Positions 56,898 through 64,000 of a DNA stretch of 64,000 bases are shown here, piece after piece. Under the pieces are notes generated by a model. The model did not search any database. It was not told the DNA's origin and saw nothing but the letters and a program-made list of their open reading frames with translations. The translations under genes were made by a program, and so were the position numbers. The stretch is from NCBI GenBank assembly GCA_012033205.1, contig JAAUSO010000011.1, positions 1 to 64,000 of the forward strand. Direction: 5' to 3'. Source of the DNA: Richelia sp. SL_2_1 (GTDB lineage Bacteria; Cyanobacteriota; Cyanobacteriia; Cyanobacteriales; Nostocaceae). Positions within the stretch are counted from its first letter, which is position 1; every line of letters begins with the position of its first letter.

Positions 56898-57440
56898 TTA
56901 TTCATTCCCTACCCAATCGGGAAATTCTAATTCTACTCCTGCACCCCAATCAATATCATAAATACCTCGTTTAACATCACGATGAAAGCTTGAATACTTC
57001 CAATCTTTGGGTGCTTTGACATATCCATGTAGCACAGGATTGTAATGAATATAATCCACATGGGAAATAAAATCTGCTTCATCGCGGATTTGATGTTCCC
57101 AAAAACGACGCTGCCAAACTCCTTGTTCTTTTTTACTCTGCCGCGATGCAGATATTTTTCCTTTATATTTCGGATGACACAGACGACTAAAACCACCTTT
57201 AATCAAGTTCCAACGAGTTGAAAAGTCATCATGATTTGGTGGTAAAGTCCAAATACAATGCAAATGTTCGGGTAAAATTATTATTGCGTCAATTGTAAAG
57301 CGGTGCTGCTGCATTACCCGTTTGAATATCTTTCTTAGTAATACAATATTTTCTTCGTTACACAAAAATTTACGGCGATTCTGAGTGACAACCGTAAAAA
57401 AGAAAGTACCTCCCTTTATTTTTGCTCTACGGTATTCCAT
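56898..57440 (-). CDS. REP-associated tyrosine transposase (RAYT, Y1_Tnp family)
   Basis: A 180-residue single-strand DNA transposase of the IS200-like Y1 family. The HUH motif is HLH in LPEHLHCIWTL. The catalytic tyrosine lies in FISHVDYIHYNPVLHGYV, which, with WQRRFWEHQIRDEADF and the ending KYSSFHRDVKRG, is the RAYT signature. The ATG at 57440 (MEYRRAKIKGGTFFFTVV) is chosen; the longer open frame to 57542 reads through a repeat. Repeats with GTTGGGTT arms flank the gene on both sides, the arrangement expected if RAYT mobilises them. All motifs are intact. Confidence 0.92.
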   Translation of the reverse strand: MEYRRAKIKGGTFFFTVVTQNRRKFLCNEENIVLLRKIFKRVMQQHRFTIDAIIILPEHLHCIWTLPPNHDDFSTRWNLIKGGFSRLCHPKYKGKISASRQSKKEQGVWQRRFWEHQIRDEADFISHVDYIHYNPVLHGYVKAPKDWKYSSFHRDVKRGIYDIDWGAGVELEFPDWVGNE

Positions 57441-57477
57441 TTGTATTATTAGATAAATAAATACAATTATATTCATT

Positions 57478-57556
57478 TTGTAGGTTGGTTTAGTTCGTAG
57501 GTTGGGCTGAGGAACGTTCACCGCTAGGTGTGCCGGAGGCACAGCCCAATATCATC
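57478..57556. repeat. REP-like repeats, copy 5
   Basis: GTAGGTTGG and GTTCGTAGGTTGGGCTGAGG units are followed by GTGCCGGAGGCACAGCCCAAT, upstream of the RAYT gene. Confidence 0.8.
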
Positions 57557-57650
57557 TGGATAATTCAACTAAATAACTAAACTTAAAACAATCTTAAACA
57601 CCCAACCAAACAAATCGCTTCAGGGTAATTTCGTATAAATCAAAATGCTA

Positions 57651-57722
57651 ATGTTGGGTTACGACGCAATTTCAATCAATTACTCAATCATTAAATCTTT
57701 TCGTGCGTCTAACCCAACCTAC
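57651..57722. repeat. REP-like palindrome, copy 6
   Basis: A full 72-base unit, ATGTTGGGTTACGACGCAAT...CGTGCGTCTAACCCAACC, in the same orientation as copy 4. Confidence 0.88.
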
Positions 57723-57745
57723 AATTACGTCCTACTCCCAATTCC

Positions 57746-57865
57746 TTAATCTTTAAAAACCGCTCCCCGCGACTGCAATTCAAACTTCATCTGCTCAGAA
57801 ATACCCGTATTCCAACCAAATCGGGCATTACTAACTGTACTGTCTCCAAGGTTAATAATTATCAT
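57746..57865 (-). CDS. Possible small ORF
   Basis: Thirty-nine codons (MIIINLGDSTVSNARFGW to SRGAVFKD) with protein-like composition, between the repeats and dusA. The frame is open further upstream but that part overlaps the start of dusA. I do not recognise the family. It could be a gene remnant. Confidence 0.25.
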   Translation of the reverse strand: MIIINLGDSTVSNARFGWNTGISEQMKFELQSRGAVFKD

Positions 57866-57927
57866 GAAATGATAACTAAGAAAAGCTGATTCATAATTAA
57901 ATTTGTAACTCCTAACTCTTTCTTCCC

Positions 57928-58896
57928 ATGCCCAAACTCTTAAGTATTGCCCCAATGATGGATCGAACAGACCGTCATTATCGTTATTTTATGCGACAAA
58001 TTACCCGTCACACTTTACTTTATACGGAAATGGTAACGAGTGCGGCAATTTTACATGGAGATAAGCAACATTTATTAGGTTTCTCTCCGGAAGAAAAGCC
58101 CCTGTCACTACAAGTTGGGGGTGATAATCCCCTGGATTTGGCAGAATGCGCTCGCATTGCCGAAGCTATGGGTTATGACGAAATTAATTTGAATGTCGGT
58201 TGTCCTAGCAGTCGGGTACAAAGCGGTAATTTTGGTGCTTGTTTAATGGCAAAACCGCAAGAAGTAGCCGATTGTGTCGCAGCAATGATTAATGCAACCA
58301 AAATTCCTGTTACTGTCAAACATCGTATTGGTATTGATGATTTAGACCGTTACGAGGACATGGTAAATTTCGTTAATATAGTTTCTCAAGCTGGTTGTCG
58401 CCATTTCACTGTTCACGCTCGTAAGGCTTGGTTACAAGGGTTAAGTCCTAAAGAAAACCGCGATGTTCCTCCTTTAAGATATGATGACGTGCATCGATTA
58501 AAACAAGATTTTCCTGATTTATTTATTGAAATTAATGGTGGATTTACAACTTTAAACCAGGTTATGCAACACTTACAGTCAGTTGATGCCGTGATGATTG
58601 GACGTGCTGCTTATGATAATCCCTACCTTTTTGCTACTGTTGATCGAAGTATTTATATGCAAGAAATTCCATCTTTAACTAGACATCAAGTCGTAGAAAA
58701 TATGCTCGATTATATAGATAAGTGGGTGGCAAAAGGTTTAAAACTCAATAAAATTACCAGACATATGCTACAACTCTTCACCGGAAAACCCGGTAGTCGC
58801 GCTTGGAAGCAGTATATTACAGAAAATTCATCTCGTTTCGGAGTTGGTTCTGAAGTTGTACGGGAAGCTTTAACAAAAGTACCTTCCATTTTTTAA
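57928..58896 (+). CDS. dusA: tRNA-dihydrouridine(20/20a) synthase DusA
   Basis: An FMN enzyme that reduces uridine to dihydrouridine at positions 20/20a of the tRNA D-loop. The 322-residue protein opens with SIAPMMDRTDRHYRYF. The catalytic cysteine lies in NLNVGCPSSRVQSGNFGACLM. FMN-phosphate motifs INGG and VMIGRAAYDNP follow, and TVKHRIGIDD and FTVHARKAWLQGLSPKENRDVPP are specific to DusA. It is a single-gene unit with no clear ribosome site. Confidence 0.95.
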   Translation: MPKLLSIAPMMDRTDRHYRYFMRQITRHTLLYTEMVTSAAILHGDKQHLLGFSPEEKPLSLQVGGDNPLDLAECARIAEAMGYDEINLNVGCPSSRVQSGNFGACLMAKPQEVADCVAAMINATKIPVTVKHRIGIDDLDRYEDMVNFVNIVSQAGCRHFTVHARKAWLQGLSPKENRDVPPLRYDDVHRLKQDFPDLFIEINGGFTTLNQVMQHLQSVDAVMIGRAAYDNPYLFATVDRSIYMQEIPSLTRHQVVENMLDYIDKWVAKGLKLNKITRHMLQLFTGKPGSRAWKQYITENSSRFGVGSEVVREALTKVPSIF

Positions 58897-61012
<2,116 letters not shown>

Positions 61013-61047
61013 CAGTTATCAGTTATCAGTTATCAGTTATCAGTTAT
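61013..61047. repeat. Tandem CAGTTAT heptamer, 5 copies
   Basis: Exact tandem repeat beginning at the base after the pgm stop. Confidence 0.95.
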
Positions 61048-61377
61048 TTTCCCCGCGTATAACGTGGGAGATAAGATAGAGAGCATATCAGATAATTGTT
61101 CACTGTATGTCACTACGTGCCACGCTGCACTACACTGATAACTGTTTACTGATAACTGTTTTATCCCCATTACCGAATATATTTAATTTAGTTAAAAACT
61201 TTGTTGCTGATGTTTGGGAAGGGAGTAAGTCGAATAGGCGATCGCCATGTGATGAATTTGGTCAATTGATTGATATATGGGTTGAATATATGACAAATTT
61301 TTGAGGCGCAATAAAATTTTCATTGACCAATCAATTGCTATATATAAACCGATTAATTGGGCAAAATTTTACCCATA
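61048..61377. other. Intergenic region between pgm and sigF
   Basis: It contains further ACTGATAACTGTTTA-type repeats (61134-61159) and one HIP1-like GGCGATCGCC. No convincing gene; short open frames here are low-complexity or overlap repeats. Confidence 0.4.
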
Positions 61378-62169
61378 TCATCGAACGGTAGCTGCTACTG
61401 GTTGTGGTTGTTGCATTAAACCCATTAAGTCATCAATTCCTTTTTGTAGATACCGGGTTACTGTCATTGGACTAGTACCAATTTTCTTGGCTGCATCTTT
61501 ACGGGAAAATTCCTTTAAGAATACCAATTCTACTGCCATCCGAGGCTTTTCTTCTAACATTCCCATAGCCCCATGAAGTTGTTGACGCTCTTCTTCTAAG
61601 TGTTGTTGAGCGGCTGTATGAGGACAAGGCAATGCTTCACCCAAGGTAATTTGACAATCAACATAGTTCACAACAGTTGCATCTAAACTTAAAGGCATCC
61701 GATTTTGAACCGCTAATTTAGTTTCTTGCCATTCTTGTACCGACACTTTCAGTTCGCGAGCAACTTCCAAATCCTTGGGCTGTCTTCCTAAAGCATCTGC
61801 TAATTCTTTACGCACCTTTTGTCCTTCATTGTACAGTTCTTGCCAACGACGAGGAATTTTTAATAAAGTACTGCGATCGCGTAAGAAGTGCAGCATTTCA
61901 CCCCGAATATACGGAACAGCAAAGGAACTAAATGCGTATCCTTGGGTGGGATCGAAACGTTCAATTGCCCTAATTAAACCGAAGTAGCCAATTTGTTCTA
62001 AATCTTCATAAGGTTCATTACATTGATGACTAAATTTATGAGCCATTTTTCGTACTAAACCACTATGCAATTTTACGAGTCTGTTACGAAGTTTAACAGA
62101 AGGATTCTGGTGATATAGACATAATAATTCCATACCATCAGACCGAAGAGAGGACTGAATTACTGCCAT
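61378..62169 (-). CDS. sigF: RNA polymerase sigma factor SigF (group 3)
   Basis: A 263-residue alternative sigma factor, in cyanobacteria linked to type IV pilus/motility and stress genes. Region 2 reads YEDLEQIGYFGLIRAIERFDP and FSSFAVPYIRGEMLHFLRDRS. Region 3 reads KIPRRWQELYNEGQKVRKELADALGRQP. Region 4.2 helix-turn-helix is FSRKDAAKKIGTSPMTVTRYL. Its length and the GEM-HFLRDRS block fit SigF rather than group 2 factors. No anti-sigma gene is adjacent. Confidence 0.92.
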   Translation of the reverse strand: MAVIQSSLRSDGMELLCLYHQNPSVKLRNRLVKLHSGLVRKMAHKFSHQCNEPYEDLEQIGYFGLIRAIERFDPTQGYAFSSFAVPYIRGEMLHFLRDRSTLLKIPRRWQELYNEGQKVRKELADALGRQPKDLEVARELKVSVQEWQETKLAVQNRMPLSLDATVVNYVDCQITLGEALPCPHTAAQQHLEEERQQLHGAMGMLEEKPRMAVELVFLKEFSRKDAAKKIGTSPMTVTRYLQKGIDDLMGLMQQPQPVAATVR

Positions 62170-62644
62170 ATAATTTCCTTTAGGGACTCTTTTTCCTGTA
62201 AAAAAAACTGAGCCGAGTAAAGTTTCATCAAAGCTGTAATTATTTTCTAAGCTAATCCTTTTTCACACCATTCGTTGTTTCACTGAATTTACAAGGTGCT
62301 AAACCCCTTAAATACGTATTTGTACGCATTTTTCTGTTCTTCACTATTCAGGTTATATGTCAAGATAAATAGTTTTTATTCGCTCAAAACTTGAACTGGA
62401 CTAAGTTTGATTACTGATAATTTATCAGTAGCACGGTTACGGAGAGTACAGATATTCCAGAATCTAAATCGAATATCGGAAGCATTACCCATTACACTCT
62501 AAAAATATGCTGCCTATCCGCTCTCCGACAATACACACTCCGAAGGGGATTGATAACTAACTGATAATTGTTAACTGTAAACTGTTAAATAATTACTTGT
62601 GCCAAGATTTTGTTTAAATAAAGAATAGTTAGTTTGTGGTTTTC
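62170..62644. other. Intergenic region upstream of sigF and cysK
   Basis: It holds divergent promoters. It contains an ACTGATAATTGTTAACTG repeat fragment at about 62560-62587. No RNA gene was recognised. Confidence 0.35.
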
Positions 62645-62708
62645 AGATCCCCGATTTCTTGAAGAAGTCGGTAATCTAAATTCTCATATATGATTTAGGA
62701 TTGCTATA
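62645..62708. repeat. Dispersed element with hairpin, copy 2
   Basis: An imperfect hairpin (AGATCCCCGATTTCTT...GAAGTCGG...ATCT) at 62645-62677, then a 25-base sequence (62684-62708) that is the exact reverse complement of 20760-20784. Confidence 0.85.
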
Positions 62709-62820
62709 TATGACTAAGCAGTAAATATATATAAATAATCAAGGGTGTGAAACGGTTAACTACTTACAAGTACCGTTATCAGTCAAAATTCTTAAAGTAA
62801 AGAAAATTGGTCAACTAAAC

Positions 62821-63795
62821 ATGGATATTAAAAATGGTTTTGTCGGTACTGTCGGAAATACACCGTTAATTAAATTAAACAGCTTTAGCGAACAAACGGG
62901 ATGCGAAATCTTGGGTAAAGCAGAATTTCTCAATCCCGGTGGTTCTGTTAAGGATAGAGCGGCTTTATATATCATTGAAGATGCTGAAGCTAAAGGTTTA
63001 CTCAAACCTGGTGGCACTGTTGTTGAAGGAACTGCTGGTAATACAGGTATTGGTTTAGCACATATCTGCAATGCCAAAGGTTACAAATGTTTAATTATTA
63101 TCCCCGAAACCCAATCACAGGAAAAAATGGATGCGCTTCGAGCTTTGGGAGCAGAAGTTCGTCCGGTTCCAGCTGTACCCTACAAAGACCCCAATAATTA
63201 TGTAAAATTATCTGGTAGAATTGCCTCTGAAATCGAAAATGCTATTTGGGCAAACCAATTTGATAATTTGGCAAACCGTCAAGCCCATTATGAAACTACC
63301 GGACCGGAAATTTGGACGCAAACTGATGGTAAAATTGACGCTTGGGTAGCTGCTACTGGCACTGGCGGAACTTTTGCTGGTGCATCAATGTTCTTGAAAG
63401 AAAAAAATCCCGATATTAAATGCGTTGTTGCAGATCCGATGGGCAGTGGACTTTACAGTTATATCAAAACTGGTAAAATTCAAATCGAAGGTAGTTCCAT
63501 TACTGAAGGTATTGGTAACAGTCGCATTACTGCCAATATGCAAAATGTACCCATCGATGATGCTATCCAGATTGATGACAAGGAAGCTTTACGAGTCGTT
63601 TACCAACTTCTCAACAAAGAAGGTTTATTAATGGGTGGTTCTACTGGAATCAATGTTGGTGCTGCTGTTGCATTAGCCAAAAAAATTGGACCGGGACATA
63701 CTATTGTAACTATACTTTGCGATAGCGGCGCTCGTTATCAATCTCGGATATTCAATCCCGAATGGTTAAAATCAAAGAGTCTTGAAATTACTTAA
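62821..63795 (+). CDS. cysK: Cysteine synthase A (O-acetylserine sulfhydrylase)
   Basis: A PLP enzyme making L-cysteine from O-acetylserine and sulfide. The 324-residue protein has the Schiff-base lysine in NPGGSVKDRAA, the substrate loop EGTAGNTGIGLA, the PLP-phosphate loop ATGTGGTFAG and the C-terminal GGSTGINVGAA motif. It is the type II form with a slightly divergent TAGNT loop (TSGNT in Escherichia coli). The gene is monocistronic and followed by a hairpin. Confidence 0.9.
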   Translation: MDIKNGFVGTVGNTPLIKLNSFSEQTGCEILGKAEFLNPGGSVKDRAALYIIEDAEAKGLLKPGGTVVEGTAGNTGIGLAHICNAKGYKCLIIIPETQSQEKMDALRALGAEVRPVPAVPYKDPNNYVKLSGRIASEIENAIWANQFDNLANRQAHYETTGPEIWTQTDGKIDAWVAATGTGGTFAGASMFLKEKNPDIKCVVADPMGSGLYSYIKTGKIQIEGSSITEGIGNSRITANMQNVPIDDAIQIDDKEALRVVYQLLNKEGLLMGGSTGINVGAAVALAKKIGPGHTIVTILCDSGARYQSRIFNPEWLKSKSLEIT

Positions 63796-63802
63796 AAGTT
63801 TT

Positions 63803-63827
63803 AGAGACGTAATCATACTACGTCTCT
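63803..63827. terminator. Hairpin after cysK
   Basis: AGAGACGTA (63803-63811) pairs with TACGTCTCT (63819-63827) around seven bases. It is probably a terminator, but also a member of the dispersed GAGACG family. Confidence 0.6.
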
Positions 63828-63907
63828 CATCAAGTTAAGATTTGTAAAATAGTATTGAGTTATACTGTTTAATTATTGATGTTATATATTCACTAACAAT
63901 TAATAAT

Positions 63908-64000
63908 ATGAAATGGGTTCGAGTTTGCCAAAATCGTAGTTGTAAAAAGCAAGGTGCTGTTAAAGTATTAGCAGCTTTTAAAGCTAATGTTGTTTCTGAA
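63908..64000 (+). CDS. (2Fe-2S) ferredoxin-like domain protein (start only)
   Basis: The first 31 codons before the window ends: MKWVRVCQNRSCKKQGAVKV. The pattern VCQNRSCKKQGA is the first half of the thioredoxin-like [2Fe-2S] ferredoxin fold (C7, C12), seen in many cyanobacterial proteins that continue with a SGCLGQCGxGP motif. The remainder lies outside the window. Confidence 0.8.
   Translation, partial: MKWVRVCQNRSCKKQGAVKVLAAFKANVVSE

Noticed and set aside
61107-61304. Plus-strand open frame after pgm
   Set aside because: It starts in repeat DNA and shows no recognisable domain.

Overview
The window is chromosomal DNA of a filamentous cyanobacterium. Evidence is the AT-rich base composition, scattered GCGATCGC (HIP1) octamers, and a gene set found together only in cyanobacteria: CP12, phytoene desaturase plus phytoene synthase (crtP-crtB), a magnesium chelatase D subunit, SigF, three-part PntA1/PntA2/PntB transhydrogenase, DUF3177 and DUF2808 proteins. 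The tandem heptamer repeats (TTAGGAG and CAGTTAT types) and many palindromic intergenic elements suggest a large Nostocales genome, possibly Rivularia/Calothrix-like. The genus is an inference.

Layout. 1-5600: guaA, small conserved genes, CP12 and a FIST sensor protein. 5841-10451: one giant CHAT-STAND-WD40 protein. 10712-16042: a TIM-barrel-like protein, a NodB/LysM deacetylase, a carotenoid oxygenase, a DUF3616 protein and a TPR protein. 16901-20053: the pnt operon, with pntB split by a one-base frameshift. 21042-24669: a DUF2808 secreted protein and the crtP-crtB operon, followed by tRNA-Ser(GCU). 25137-41632: an outer-membrane-type protein and an exopolysaccharide locus (GT26, several glycosyltransferases, GH5 glucanase, Wzy-like polymerase, Wzc-like kinase, Wzx-like flippase), then a serine hydrolase, an NlpC/P60 peptidase and a GT2. 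42433-43677: an MFS transporter. 43825-48523: a five-gene minus-strand signalling cluster (coiled-coil protein, membrane protein with OmpA domain, Ras-like small GTPase, PAS-like protein, histidine kinase). 49166-52536: a sensor-domain pseudogene, rnc and chlD. 52700-57722: a mobile-element island with an IS607-type element (serine recombinase plus long TnpB-like RuvC nuclease and likely omega RNA), a degenerate group II intron whose reverse transcriptase is cut to 44 codons, and a REP-type (RAYT) transposase flanked by its probable palindromic repeats. 57928-64000: dusA, pgm, sigF, cysK and the start of a 2Fe-2S ferredoxin-like gene.

The strongest candidates for something undescribed are the small-GTPase/OmpA/coiled-coil/kinase cluster and the IS607 element with a TnpB that lacks the usual zinc finger. 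Several one-base frameshifts (pntB, a glycosyltransferase, a sensor domain) lie at short homopolymers. They could be real decay, regulation or sequencing error, and sequence alone cannot decide.
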